NCBI GenBank assembly: GCA_025642065.1
Contig: JAODUP010000512.1
Coordinates: forward strand, 242,001 to 306,000
Direction: 5' to 3'
Source: Paralvinella palmiformis
Taxonomy: Eukaryota > Annelida > Polychaeta > Terebellida > Alvinellidae
Length of the DNA: 64,000 nucleotides
In this document: piece after piece, positions 13,501 to 28,500 of the stretch
Position numbering within the stretch: the stretch's first letter is position 1
How the letters are laid out: each line of letters starts with the position of its first letter
Notes under the pieces: model-generated
What the model was told of the DNA's origin: nothing
What the model saw: only the letters and a program-made list of their open reading frames with translations
The model's database searches: none
Position numbers and translations under genes: made by a program

Positions 13501-14375
13501 GGTCCAACATGCTACCACCAGACCATGGAGGCACCCTAGATATTAAACAGTATCCATCCACTAAGACTGTGATGTGCAGTCTCTCCCTTTGTGTGTGTGT
13601 ATGCATGTGTGTGCATGCATGTGTGTTAGTGTCCCCCACCCCCAAACACAACGCATAGAACTTGGTTTTAGCTACACCTACCCTGTCACAACAATGTACT
13701 TTCCATTAGCCCGCTCCCGTAGCCTATCTAACACTTTAAGTGAAACCTTAGCCTTCTTCTTGCCATAGAGATCCACTTCTTCTGATCGCAATCCAATCTC
13801 TTTTGCAAGATCCATGATGTCCTTCGGTGTCTGCGATGATGCTATTTCAATATCGCTGCAACATAATTAGTTTTTTGTAAAAAACATAGATCGTACAATT
13901 ACACTTATTTAGTGAGCCGACTGAAACTGAATTATCTTTTGAAATATTTATTCAGAAATGTAATGACAGTTGACTGAGGTAAATTCTACAGTAAAGTTCC
14001 ATCCCACTTGACTTGTGTCTTATGCTACAAGGGTAAACAAAATAGCATCTATCCGGCTTAATGTATCGCAGGTAATGTTGTTGACTAGTTGTTATGAGCA
14101 TATCAGTTTCTTAGTGGGCTATGGACATGGGATAGGTATGGGTTAATAAAGGCACTTTATTAAATAAAAATTATTATTATTATTATTATTATTATTATGT
14201 TTTAGTGTGCACTAAATAGACATGCTTTCTTTCTCATGCTTTCCTTTTAACAAAGCCACATATCACTATCTTATTTTAAAAGCTATTGTAGGTCACACAC
14301 AGAATATCGTTAATAGGTGTAATCTTGTTTGCCGCAGAACACATAGTTCTGATGGAGTACATAGTTTGAAACTGC

Positions 14376-14406
<31 letters not shown>

Positions 14407-17400
14407 ACAAACATATATATATATATATATATATATATACAGTATGATATAGCACAACATGTTCATCTTATAGGTTTTTTCATTATGCTAATATAGCAAT
14501 AAGCTGTGAGTGACAATCCTTACAAACTTTGATCTACTCAGTTTGGGTATTTGGCTCAGAAAATGGGACAAATAGTACATCCATTTCACTAATTCCCTGG
14601 ATCCAGAACACAAATTAGAACATTCGCTGAAGCTTTATTTGACCTACACATTTAGTGGACAAGTATATTGTTTTTAAACAACAACAAAAAAACAAGCAAC
14701 AACACTAAATTTAGCAGGGAACAGTGCCAGCTTTATGTAAGCAGGCAGCTCATTGGCCACAGCTCTGTACTCAACTGACATCATGGATCATTCTACAGAC
14801 AAGGCAGATTTCAGTTATTAAGCCAATGAAATGGTCACAGACTGGCATTAGTCATTGTTTCAGATTGTAAACTGTTTAGAAGGAACACATGGCAGGCATA
14901 TTCTGTCGGTGAAACATACGAATGCTTCTTGTTTACAAAGAAGAAGACTGTAAATGATAGCTTCTTACCTTGGCACTGGCGTCTTAGGTGTTAAGGGAAG
15001 ATATGTCAGTGTCCACTCAGAAGTCTGAAATTTAAATCCACACTATTGTTTACTGATCGTATAATGCTGAGCTGAAGAACTGTAATGGCAGATAGCTTAA
15101 AAGGTACACAATAAATAATACTGATACACAGACATGCAACAATGACAATGATTCAAACCATTGTCTAACATCCCAAACATCATCACATAAAAACAAACCA
15201 TTGATAAACAATGGCTACAGTGGCCACGCTTTTAAACAACCCGAGAGCCAGCAAATGTGGTCACTTGTGCTTATAGGAGCCATCAATAAAGAAACACTTT
15301 GGCTGAGATGATGAGTGGTGATGATGATTGTTGTTGTTTTACTGTCACTTTTGTGCACACAGTAGGTTAAATGGGCCAAGCGACCTCCAAAGGTAATGAG
15401 GCAACGTCAAAGATGGTAGGGATATGTGGTCCAACGCGCTACCAACTAGACCATGGAGGCACCCCAAAAATCCACTGAATGCTTTAACATATCACTTTAA
15501 TTTGGATCCTTTAGGAAACCTCCCCAAAAATTAGTTTTTCACACTTGGTTTAATTTACCATCATTACATCAAGGTTCACTGCACAAAAGCCTATGCAATG
15601 CTACATATATTTATTGGGCGCAGACCAGTTGTGAGATCATACAACACTGTGATGTCTCATTCCCCTCGAATGTGTCCAATTGGACAGATGACATTACAAA
15701 TGCTTGTTTTATCAGGAAGTCTGTGCTTCCGACTCTGACACTTTCTTCTCATATCAAAACATGACTTTTCAATGTATTTATACCTAGATTCTATTTATTC
15801 TGACAATCCATAATTACATGTCTAACTAATCTGTTTCAGTATTTCTGTGGTCTAATAGTTGGCAGTGCGTTGAACCACAGGTCACTACTACCAGAGTTTG
15901 AATCTTGTGGCATGGGCATATCTGTAGGGTGTTTCATCTTTGACTTCGCCTCATTACCTTTGGAGCTCAAATAATATCATAATAATAATAATGTATATTA
16001 TTATCAATTATCATTCTGCGCTCTAACCAGTGAAACAACCAATCACAGTTTGTTTCGACAAACACTCAGGACACACACAGACCAATTTGTGTTGGCGTAC
16101 CTAAGTTGAGCCCTCATCCCATTTCTGGAATAGCGGAATTATATGCCATTGCCATGCAACCAACAGTTAGCTTATTGCGTAATTAATCATTTGGCAATTA
16201 GAATAGATACTCCGAGAGTAGATATCTCCGAGTAGATCTCAAGGTAAAAGTGACGTGTATTTATTTGATGTGCAAATAAAACGTAATTAGATAAGCCGAT
16301 ATCCAACTGTGTTTTTCAATGTTATTATGGGTGAATGAGTTTTTTTAGGCCAATCCAGCACATTATGACAATTATTTCGCACAATTGTAAGCAATTTTGG
16401 CCGACATGAAATAACTGTCCAAAACTAATGACAAACAATCAACAATAGTATATTATTTTTAAATATGACATTCATATTTTAAATACTGTAAGCATAACGA
16501 TATCACCTAGATATAGTTCTCAAGTTTTACAAGAAATTCTTCACAGGCACTTTGCTGCTATTGTTTGACATGAAATAAAATTAATTATTATTAATACATT
16601 GTGTATTGAATGAATGATTCAGTTTTCTATGTGAATTAAATGGCCCATTTATGATGGACATATATGTCACCTTTTGGAGACCTGACAGTAAAATAAAATA
16701 GATTGTGATCGGAACGGTCTGATTTAACATTCCAACATATTACGTAATTAAGCAGGTTTTACTGTATTTCAAAGACAACTATAATACAACCAGCACTAAT
16801 GAAGATTTGATGTCTAACCTGTTCATGGAGCACTCTTTTGGCGGCATCCACTGTGTTATTGAGCAGCATGGCTACCGTCATCGGACCGACACCACCAGGT
16901 ACAGGAGTAATCCAGGAGGCCACTTCTTTAGCTGAACTGAAGTCCACATCCCCAACTAGCCGCTTACCAGACTTCTTACTATCATCTGGAATAAGACATC
17001 AAATGTGCCACAGCAAGGTTCACAGTAAATTCGATAAAGATACTAAGTAATCATCATGAGTGATATTAACTACCTCAGTGAGTTTCCACGTTCGTGACAA
17101 ATATGACAACGGATAACTTCTTAAGATTTACGGAGCTAACGACAAAATATTAATGAGATTTAGAGTGGTGGGCTGCACATTTTATGATACTGTATGTGCT
17201 ATCAATACTGGAGATGTATGAGTTACTCTGAATTTAAAAAACCTGCTCTCATTCTTGTACAAAATAAAAAAATACTGTTTCTGTTGATATTATTGAGTAC
17301 CAGGAATGGAGTTGATTCCACAGTCAATGACGATGGCTCCAGGTTTGATCCAGTCACCTTTGACCATTTGCGGTTGTCCTACCGCAGCTACAAGAATATC

Positions 17401-19459
17401 AGCCTCACTGACCTAAATTGTTAAATACAAACAATTCTGAAATATTAGTGCAAACAGAAAGTGGAAGCATAACACATACTGAATGGCACAAAGAAGACAT
17501 TGTATTACATATTGCCTGCAAAAACAAATTGCATAAAAGAGAGTTGATCACATAGGCCTGTTAAGTTGTTATGTACAGTGAGAATAAATGTTTAATTGAA
17601 TTCCCACACACAAAAAAAAAGGTGAATGCAATATTTTGTGAGGAGTAATTTTGTTGTAGTTTATGATGAAGTTAAGTTGTCTTCTCATACACAATATTTA
17701 TAACTACTCACAACATCTTTAGCCTTTGTGAGCTCAGGTACTACTACCATTGTACAAACTCATGTTTTGTTTCTAAGTTGTCAAGAACTTAATATTAAAG
17801 CAAGTATTCAAAAAATTTAATCCTGAAATTTAGATCTAAAAAAGGTGTCTTTAACTTGTATGTATGATTTATCTGGGGGGGGGGTATTAATATTTAGAAC
17901 CAGGTGATCCAGATAACAAGTCTTTCACAAACATCTCTAGTAAGTTAGAGTTATCCAAACCTTTTGGATAAACAACCAGACTGAATATTCATTTCAATTG
18001 CGAGGGTCAAAGAGACAGTTGTGGTGAGTCAAGTCAAAAGATTTTAGTTTCATGAAAACTTGCAGGGTCTGATAATATACAAGAAACAGTATTCTGACAG
18101 AATTAAGAAAAATTAATTGAAAGACCTACTACAGGTGGTAATTAAATGCACTACTGTTGAAAATGACCTACTATCATTAGGTTTTGAACAACATATATTG
18201 TGACTGCATTGTTTCCACTGGAAGCTGAGAAGTAAGAACTGTGTAGAGAATTTGGAAAGGGACAAGTAGTCAAATAAATATTATGTATGAGACCCATTAA
18301 AAAGAAAATCACACCGAACAGGAAGAGATAAAAAAAGGTTACAAAGAATTCACGTGTGTGTCACTGACTATTTTATAACATCATCAAAATACACCAAACG
18401 TTTGCAGCGTTGAAAACTGCCAGTCCATCCATACTAATTTATAAGTTTTCAAAGTTCTCAAATAATTCACTCATAATGCTCTATTTGTCATGAATATAAT
18501 TTTCTTGCTAGAATGATACACAAAATCTGGCAATGCTCTTACCACTTTCTGTATATTCTCTGTACGCGAGTGACATATTGTGACCGTGGCATGGTTCCAA
18601 ACTAGCAGGTTGGCCATTGGAGAACCAACTATCTTACTCCGTCCCAGGACAACGGCTCGCTTACCTTTGATCTCCGTCCCTGTAATAAATTAGTTTTTTA
18701 AACTTAAGTGGATGTTTAACATTCGTTATGTTTCTTTTTTACATACATACTGGAATTGGGTAGGGATAACGTTACGGGAGAAGTGCCTCTACATCCTATC
18801 ATGAACAAATACCGGCACATATAAATTTAAGATTTTAGCGTACCCAATTCTAGACAATAATTCAGCCAAATTTGCTTACTTCATTACATTATACACATCT
18901 GTACATCTATCAGACGTTCCAATTCCATTTGGTCAATTCCAGTTCCTCTCAATTCCATTTCCAAGCCTTAACGGCTGGACTCCCCCCCCTACCCCCCAGA
19001 TACAGACATACCTGTAAAATCTGATCCAATCATCAACTACCCATAGAGCATGCTATCTTCTAGCAGTCACTTTGGGCATGACAATCCAAACAACAATCCA
19101 TAATAAAAAAAACAGTTGATGGATTCAAAACATTCTGGTATTTAGTCCATCGACCTAAATGGTCTGTGAGCACACGCGCGCATATACACGTGCGCACCTT
19201 ACATTAACCCGCACAAAGCAAAAAAATTATGATAGTAAAATCTGTTATAAAGTTTATTGATTCATTTTAAACCAAAAATATGAGTGTGAAATATTTATCA
19301 TCACAGCATTTTACATCAGATATAGATTTACAAAAAAAGTTCCGTACTAACCTGTACGTTTAATGAGCTCCAAACATCCTCTTGGAGTACAGGGTATCAT
19401 ACAGTTACTGATATCACCTCTTGATAGTTTGGCTGCATTATCTCCATTTAATCTATTGC

Positions 19460-19508
<49 letters not shown>

Positions 19509-22500
19509 TTCCTACTAGGAGTTAGAATCAGTCAACTGCGTTTGAAAAAATTAGCATCTTTGAATTTGTGAAAGTGAATAATAAAATCTATTTGCCCAGA
19601 ACAAGAGAAATATGTTTGTTCCAGCAAAATGTTTTATTTGTGTGTGGTAGGTGTGTGTGTGTGTGTCAAGGCATCTGTGTGTATATTCATGTTGAAACGA
19701 TACAAATATGGCTGTGCAGCATACTTATTTAATTAATCTCAGAAAAGGTACACACTGGCTAACTTACCCATCAACATCCTTCTCTGGCGTTATTGTGTTC
19801 AAGATAACATCAGTGTTGATGTTATTCACTGTATCCAAAGGCAACTATAAAATTCACAAAACCTAAGCTGTTAATCGTCACACAATAACTGTTCTACAAA
19901 ACATGATGACGCTATAATTAAATTATAATTACCGAATAACAAAATACACAAGTTTACAATTTTAAAACAACTAAAGTTTAATCATTTGATAAAGTAATCT
20001 CTGTTAGGATGAACATTCAGCTGGGATACCACTGCCACAAACAAAGACTCTTACCTGTACAATGATACCATGAACATCTTGATCGACATTCAGTTTGCGT
20101 ACAACTCCTAGTAGCTGATGGGATAAAAAGTTAACGAATAATTAAAGATTTCAAACATTCATTACCATCATTGTTAATGAGAAGAAATGCTCATCGTAGT
20201 TCACATATTTTTAATGAAATAAAACAGAAAGTACCATACTCAATCACTTCATGAACATTATTGGTCAAACAAACACAAAAAATCATTCACTACTCGGGCA
20301 TTGGAATGAAATTTCCTGGAGTTCACTAAATAGTGTATTAAAAGGAATAGTTCACCTTCATTTCAAAATAATGTGACTAATACAAGCATACTCACATAAA
20401 TACAAAATGATGTCTAAATACGAACAATAGTGAGCTCCAGTGGCCTAGCGGTTAAGCACCCGGTACTTGGTGCCAACAGTCACAGGTTCGAACCTGTAAG
20501 AGGTCGAAACTTTTCCAGAGATTAATTTCTCGGCTCATAACATCGTGGGTGGCCAACCACGTTAAATGGCGCTGCTGTCTCCACTGAATTATTTAAAATA
20601 AAGGGGGACGGTAAAAACCCCCTGAGGACGAAAAACACTCTGGCAGTGACCATCCTCAGGGTATTTTGGCTCCATCTTTCCGTACTGCTCCCCTGTGTGT
20701 GGTGGGGGAGGAGGTTTCTCAACCACTCCAACATAGAGGCTGTGCCAAATAAGCGACAACCTGGGGATTCTCCACGAACAACAAAGCCAAAGCCATATGA
20801 ACACAATGATCACATATTAAATAATCCAGTTCAAAATGCTGGTCAATTGACTATTAATGGCCTAGAGGCACCCCCATTTTTAAGCCAGACACAGATGATG
20901 ATTGTTGTGCACATGGTAGGCTAAATAGACCAAACGAACTCCAAAGGTAATGAAGCGAAGTCAAAGATGAAAGACCCTTCAGATATCTCCATGCTGATAT
21001 TAAAACGTAATCATCATGAGTGATAATAAATACTTCAGTGAGTTTCCACATTCGTGACAAACATCACAATGGAGAACTTAGATTTATGCAGCTAATGGCA
21101 AAATATTAATGAAATTTAGTGGTGGGCTGCACATTTTATGTTACAGTATGCACTGAATATTAAAAACCTCCTCCGTTATTGTATGAAATAAAAAATACTG
21201 TTTGTGTTGATATTATTGAGTACCAGGATGGAGTTGAGTCAATGACGATGGCTCCAGGTTTGATCCAGTCACCTTTCACCATTTGCAGTTGTCCTACCGC
21301 AGGTCCAATGTGCTACCAACTAGACGACAGAGGAGCCCCTCAGCCAGACACAGACTGGATGCTCTTTAAATCTGACATCACTTAACACAAGCTGTTTTTA
21401 TTACCCAATTATAACAGGGTCGGCCAAATATGAATTTTTGAACCAAATGCATATTTACAGTACAGTTGGTATTAACAGCCTTATATGTTACAGAAACTGT
21501 TTTGTACTTTCATAACAAGAAGCATCTACTGAGCTGTCAGATTTACGTAAATAAATCAATGACTGTGTTAGTTAGTAGTAGGTGGATTGAGCACAGGGAC
21601 AGGTAAGATCAGGAGGATGGCTAAACCAAAGCTTCCATGACCCGACTTGATCAGGATCCAGATGGCTACACAATCCTTGTGCCATCTGAGGTCAGAACGC
21701 ATGGCCCTTTTCCTTCCCGCCATACTACAATTTGTCATTCGAGGAAGCCATAACAACTACTCTCCATTAATTTGGATTATTTCCCTATATCTATGATACC
21801 AGCTAGAATTTGTGATTGTTATACTGTGATTTGGGGTTACCCGGGACTTTTATAATCAATTATCTGATGGTGAACTGTTCCTTTGATAAGGAGATCACCA
21901 GCAACACCTGACTTTTGATCCTTTTACACATTGTTAATCCAATTATAATATGAAGTGTGCTTTGTTTTGTCTTAACATTAGTCAAGCCTGGGACCTATGC
22001 CCAAATGGTGGGTGTTTCCCTACTCAAATCAGATAATAAGTGGAAATCTCCCACAGACAACTTATCAACTAATTGTATTGTGCTAGTGCCCTCATCAGCG
22101 ATACATATTATTATCTGATGAATAAATTAGAAGACAGACACTCAGCTTGTTTTAGCCATTAATTGATCAATATTAGATGCTGCCAACAGTTTAAACCTTG
22201 TCTCTAAGATTATGATGCAATGTGATGTTCCAATGCTTCAACCACTAAATAGTAATGTGAGTGTGAGGATTAAAATATATTTGGAAAATTTACTGGAAAG
22301 TATATGGGGGGGGGGAGCATACGAAGAGTAGGTTCAGTTGCTATTTCTTGATATTTGAGAGAGTGCATCTTACTTATTGGTGAAGAGAAGTGGATGTACC
22401 ACTGTAGATATAACCGAGATATATCATGCAACAATGTTTTTACTTGTATTAAAGAAATATACATGCACTATTTATATTACACCTCTATATAGGAAACTGT

Positions 22501-25500
22501 GTTGTAAAAATTGTTGCCAAGTCAGCGCTATCATCTTCAAATCCAATGCATATTAAAAAAATACTTACAACCAAGAAGTATGTACTTCAACTTGCATACA
22601 ATATTTATGGCCACGTCAACTTCAGCCATTTACAAAATGCCACCAAATTTTAAAAGGTAACGGATACCCTTTGTTGGGAAAAACCCAACATGTCCAGATG
22701 ATGCTTGAATACTATTTTAATTTACTTCTCTTAAGTCTAGAAAAATATCGTGTGTGGAAAAAGAGATGGGTTGCAGCCTCATGTGTGATCCCACATGAAG
22801 AGGATTAAGGCTAAGTAAAACAAAGATGTATGACTGCTATTCGTTACCTCTTGTTGCGTGGTGTTCTGTGAAAGTTGTACATGTTGTGCATCTATTCCGA
22901 CCTCCTCAGCAGCCTTCAATTTCATCCGTATGTAGACATTGGAATCTTCTCTTCCGCCAACCTTTAATTGAAAACTCATGCCCTTACTATGATCTATTGC
23001 TGCCACATTGGTAGCCAAGACAGGAAGTGTTCTGTACGGTTCTCAAGAGTGAACTAAATTAGCTTGTTATTATACCACATTTATGTAGCACTCTTTCCAT
23101 AGTATTGTATTGCATATTCAAAAGTATAAAATAAAATTTTACCATAAATTTATTTAAATGTTATAACATTAAGTTATATATAAATGTTTAACAAAAATGG
23201 ACATTATACACATTATTTAAAAGCAAGCTCTCTTTCCTTTCATACACATCTTAATATTCAAATATAGTAATTCAAACAAGAAGGTACTACCTGTACTATT
23301 GCTAATCCTGGCTTGAAACTCGGATGATCCTTCCGAATGTTTTCTACATCTTCCTTCAAACCTTTTCGGAGTTCACTGGATTAACAGATACATAATACCG
23401 TTAGCAGTTCTCTCCGGCATTAATATTACATGTTTATGTTCAGCTTTATGGGTTTTTCTGCAATAATTTGCCTGTGTTAGTAAAGAAGGATTTTGTATTA
23501 TCACCTGAACTAGATAAAGATATTTTTTTATTATTAAAAGAAACAGCGATTTCAAAGATTTGTTAAAACAAGGGAGTAATCGTTCAGTTACCTAAAAATC
23601 TAACCATTCATGGTGAGGATATGTTGGCAGATTCTAAAAACCACACATTTTACATACTTTCAGAACTGGTGTGAACACAGTTTATTCGTGCTGGATCAAT
23701 TCGTGTAAATATTGCTGTTTTGTGGCTACTTTTGTGTATTCGCTATGTAAATTGGGCCAAGCAACCTCCAACGGTAATGAGGCACCAATCTATAATTCTT
23801 TGGCCAATCGCATTACCAGTTAGGGGCCACGGAAACATCCGAGATCAATTCATGTGGCAAATGTCTAACGCATCATTCATTTATTATTTTATTTGTGACA
23901 GATATCTCCTCTATTACTGTTCTCTATAACTACTGTCTATAATTATTAACTACAAAAACAATGATTCTATCTCCTGATGGACAAAATGAAAATCTAATTT
24001 ATTCACAGTGTAACAAAATGATCCTCATTTTCATTGTCATAATTACTGTAATGATTAAAACGATGAAAAATAATTTCACATTTCATTTGTTTTAATATTT
24101 AGTGACCAAATTTAATATTCCCTTGCTTGTGGTTGGCTTGATCGATACTATATATATATATATACAATTACCATGTGGCATCACTAGTGCATAATTTAGT
24201 GTCAAATACAGATATGCACGTTGTACCTAAAAACTAATTGCTAATAGCAAAATAAGGGTAATATCTGGTCAATGGATCCAAGTGATCTTTTGAATCATGA
24301 ACACACTATTGTTATTACTAAGGTGTGTGCATGTGTGTGTGTGCATCCAATAAGTAATTTCATAATGTATTCACTTTTCTTTGCATAAATTTAGCTTTTA
24401 GAATTAAGTTATTATTTATTTACGTCTTTAACTTTAAGATAGCTACATAGATCCTGGTTGATATACAATTATTATAGATGATTTGTGTTGTATATCAGGC
24501 TTCAGAAATATGCCACAACAGTGTGCAACAAATAACCTTGACCCAGCCATTTCTAGATCGAGGTTCCAGTGAGAAGACAATTAAAAAGCCAACATTTGAC
24601 AACCAAAACAGATTTATAGACCATGCACACATTAAGCCAGGGATCCTACCCCAAAAGGAAATGCAATGATACTGAGAACAGAAAAACCACCATCAAGCCA
24701 AGACTTGGGAAAGTCTAACGTATCTTCCAATATAAAAGCACAGCCTTTAACTACTGTAGTGTTGTCAATATTTGCCACCTATACAAGTGTGAAACAGGGG
24801 ATACTTAGATGTGGGACTTTTACAGACCTTCCAAAAAAGTACTGAATCAATTCTGGACCAAACTCCCACCTCAAAGGGCACTGACACCATACATGTACCC
24901 ATATTTTAAACGAAGCAACAGGCCCCAAATCACTGCACAGTAACCATATCAGTATTGCTTTTAGGATCTAGCCAATGTGAGGGAGCTCCCCCATAAGTTT
25001 TAAAAACGTGGGGGATTTTAATGTAATATGGGCACTTGGCATGAAAACCATTTTAGGGAATATTTGAACTGAAAATAATGACATTTTCATCCTATTTGAG
25101 ATATTTATACATATAGTTTTACAGTGTATGCATATCACTTACTTAATTATATCTCTATTATTAAACATGAAAAAACGAGACTAAAAGTTTTATTGATGAG
25201 ACTTATTTTTATATACTCTACGTGCTTTCTTCTTCTTCCACATATTTATAGCTAACTCAAAGTCAAAGGCAAAATATTTTGATGTTTTAATTGCCATCAA
25301 TACAATGACGTGCTTTTTCTTTTAATTTGTTACAACAACTTGTCTTGAGGGAATTTTGGCAACTAAACCCACACTCACATTCAGCAGTCTGGTATTATTA
25401 AAGCAAATGTGATGGAGAAACCGTTAATTCACGCAATGCACATGATACTACGTCATGTGGTGCCCAGGTTTATTTATATTTTGCGCCATACGTTAAAATA

Positions 25501-28500
25501 TCGCAGAAATCCTGCAAATATATAGTCCCAAGTATACAAATCATCTGAAAATAACACGCAATTAATGCAAATGACCACATATAATTAGCTAATATTTGCC
25601 TACCTGGGCAAATGTTTAATTTCCTTAATTCAGTATGTTTTGAAACTCTTTTGGGAATATAATAGTACTGGGCTCATAAATACCTTGTTTGAATTATTAA
25701 TATATAATATAATGCACAATCAGGAACATTTGGATTATGGGGGGGGGGATAAAAATTGAAAACTGGCACACAATGTTAAAAGACATTGCCACCCACTCAT
25801 ACAAATACAGATGTGTACTACTGCGCCAATTAACGCAAATATACATGCTTCCCTGATTAAAGTTATTAACCTAGCATTTTAAACAAATCCAACTAATTAA
25901 CATAGATTAATTTTAGCAATAAAATTCACCATCTTTATAATGCACACTCATTTTCCACAAATGTGCAAGACTGGTCAGCCTGTACAATAGCAGGCGACAT
26001 CCTACACTATACATCATCTATATTACCATCCCTCATGACATCCTACACTATAGTCATCTATATTACCATCCCTCATGACATCCTACACTATACATCATCT
26101 ATATTACCATCCCTCATGACATCCTACACTATACGTCATCTATACTACCATCCCTCATGACATCCTACACTATACATCATCTATATTACCATCCCTCATG
26201 ACATCCTACACTATACGTCATCTATATTACCGTCCCTCATTGCCTATTTTATCGGCAGGAATCGGTCGGCTGCTTTGTTTTTGGCCTAGAACTAAACAAA
26301 TACTCCATTTTCCCAATCTTTTCAGGGGAGAGACCCTGTCCCCTCCTTCCAATGGAGGAGGGCCACTACTCTGTTAGTGTGATTACCACTACCCTTCATA
26401 CACCCCCTCCCTCATCCATACCTCCCCCCCAGTAACGCTGCAGCAATAACGTTGCAGCGTTTTGACAGGTCACCCCACAGGTGAGCTGCTGCCTACTTTT
26501 GTAAGGGGTCGTCTACTCTATTCCCTACTGAAAAGGCTGGCTGGTACATGGGTACAAACCTGGATGCTATAGTCCACCTGCAGAAAATATATTTTAAATA
26601 TCTAATGCTTAGAACAGTAACCAAAAATTCCACAATAATAATCACAAAATATACCTGATATCATAGATATAGGGAAATAATCCAAATCACTCAAGGGCCG
26701 CGATTACGGCTGCACCAGAAGCCAGATTTGAAGGGGGGAACAAGAAAACTGAAATGCTCCGACGTCACATCAGCACTCTATAGACTGATGCAGATTATAG
26801 ATTCTCTTGAGCCATTTCAAATCATCTTCCTCTTGTCAGGTTCCTTCTGGCTCATACTGATATGGTTGTGTCATTCATGACCTAATATTAACAAGATAAT
26901 GCCGTTTAGTTCTGGAATAATTATTTACTCACACTTGTTTACATGCTTTTGTACGGGCTCTATAGACTTCAGATCAACCGGATATGCTCAAGTGAGGTCA
27001 GCAGTCAGAAGCTTCCGTTCTCTGTCTAGCTTCAAAATGGCGGCACCCACAGGCCATTAAAAGTAGATTAATCAGCACTTTGAACTGGATTATTTAACAT
27101 GTGGCTAATCGTTTACACATTTTGACATTATTTATGATTTTCGTGAGTATAGCTGTATTAGTCCTCAAATTTTGAAATGAAGGTGGACTATCTCTTTAAC
27201 TTATAACAATAAACCTTGTCACATGATGTTTAAGTGTATGTACGACATGTGAAAGATAGTTTCACTGGTTGTGTTCACAGGGTCTCAACCAATAATAAAA
27301 CATCATTCATGTAAACAACAAGAAGACTGCCAAAGTTTCAGAGGTCTTTAAACAGGATTGTAATTACCGATACGTTATATCAAAATCCATTTTATTCCAA
27401 GTGTTTACTCAAACATCTCACATTATGTCTGAATATTTATGACTCAATTACCAGAATTAGCATATATTTTCTCTTGTGATCCAGTGGTAAAAAATGGGAT
27501 TAATTCAATAGAACAGAATTTTTGATAACTACACAAATAGTTGTTTATTATTTGTTATCATGATTTATGGCTGAAAAGTGTGGTTGCAGTCTATATGGAT
27601 ATAAAAGTGGTGAAAACATCGGATTTACCCCCATCTAATCAGGGGGCATGGAGTGCCACATTAATTTAACTTCCTGATTTTCCAACAGTGTGTTGGAATT
27701 GGTGATGTCAAGTTTGCTTTCATCACCCATGCGCAAAGGAAGTGTTGAAGAAACAGTTCTTGTAGAGACTGCATCCAGGTACAGAATAATAACAACAGCC
27801 CACTTTAAATTCCAACCTCTAGAAAACCAGAAATCATCTAGAAGCAACTTTCTGATAATTTGTAGTCAGGCTATGCCATGGGATGTAGCTGATACTGAAT
27901 TCATATTCCTAAACAAACAAGACAGAAATTTCACCTACTATTGCTCTCTGCAATTTCCGTATTGCTCCCTTGCTCATTGGATGTTATGTTACAATATTGG
28001 CAATTAGCACGTGCCATTTTCTTTGTGTTCATCCGTTCCAGGTTACTACAAATATTTTGACTCCTGCTTGACTACCATTAGGTGTTACTGGAAGATTTCC
28101 AAGGATTATCTCATTTGCATTTTGTCATTGTCTCAACAGGTTCTTGCTTTTCAATGACGCTTAATTCGTTGGCTTTTTTTCCTATCTACAGTATAACATT
28201 TAACAGTCAAACTTGCAAGGAATGATTAAATAGAGCTAATCTCTCTGGGTTGATTTAAATGTTTCATCTTATTTAAAACTAGCTTCTATATCACAGCTAT
28301 GTGATATTATAATAGTCATAAATATGTTAAGAAATGTTTTCTACTGTGCTACCAACTAGACCACAAAGGCACCCATGACCTTTGATTAGTCAAGACCCAT
28401 TTTCAATGCTTCTAGATTTATGAACAGCTTATTTACGGCTGAATCAGGTAACAAGATCTCCATCATGACCTCTGACTGGTGATGATGGAGGTTGTATGGC

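Larger units (their letters stand above)
20338..21889 (+). mobile_element. TTAA-type MITE, copy 1, carrying two SINEs
   Basis: The ends are TTAAAAGGAATAGTTCACC and GGTGAACTGTTCCTTTGATA. Its interior is collinear with the copy at 56.5-57.3 kb except for a SINE-B at 20430-20793 and a SINE-A at 20895-21341. MTHFD1 intron 3. Confidence 0.82.

Noticed and set aside
17301..21302. Exon 8 duplication as an alternative exon
   Set aside because: The copy lacks the acceptor and the first 25 exon bases and carries two frame-breaking deletions, so it cannot replace exon 8.
25963..26160. Repetitive peptide frame
   Set aside because: Produced by the 41-base minisatellite; not a repeat protein.
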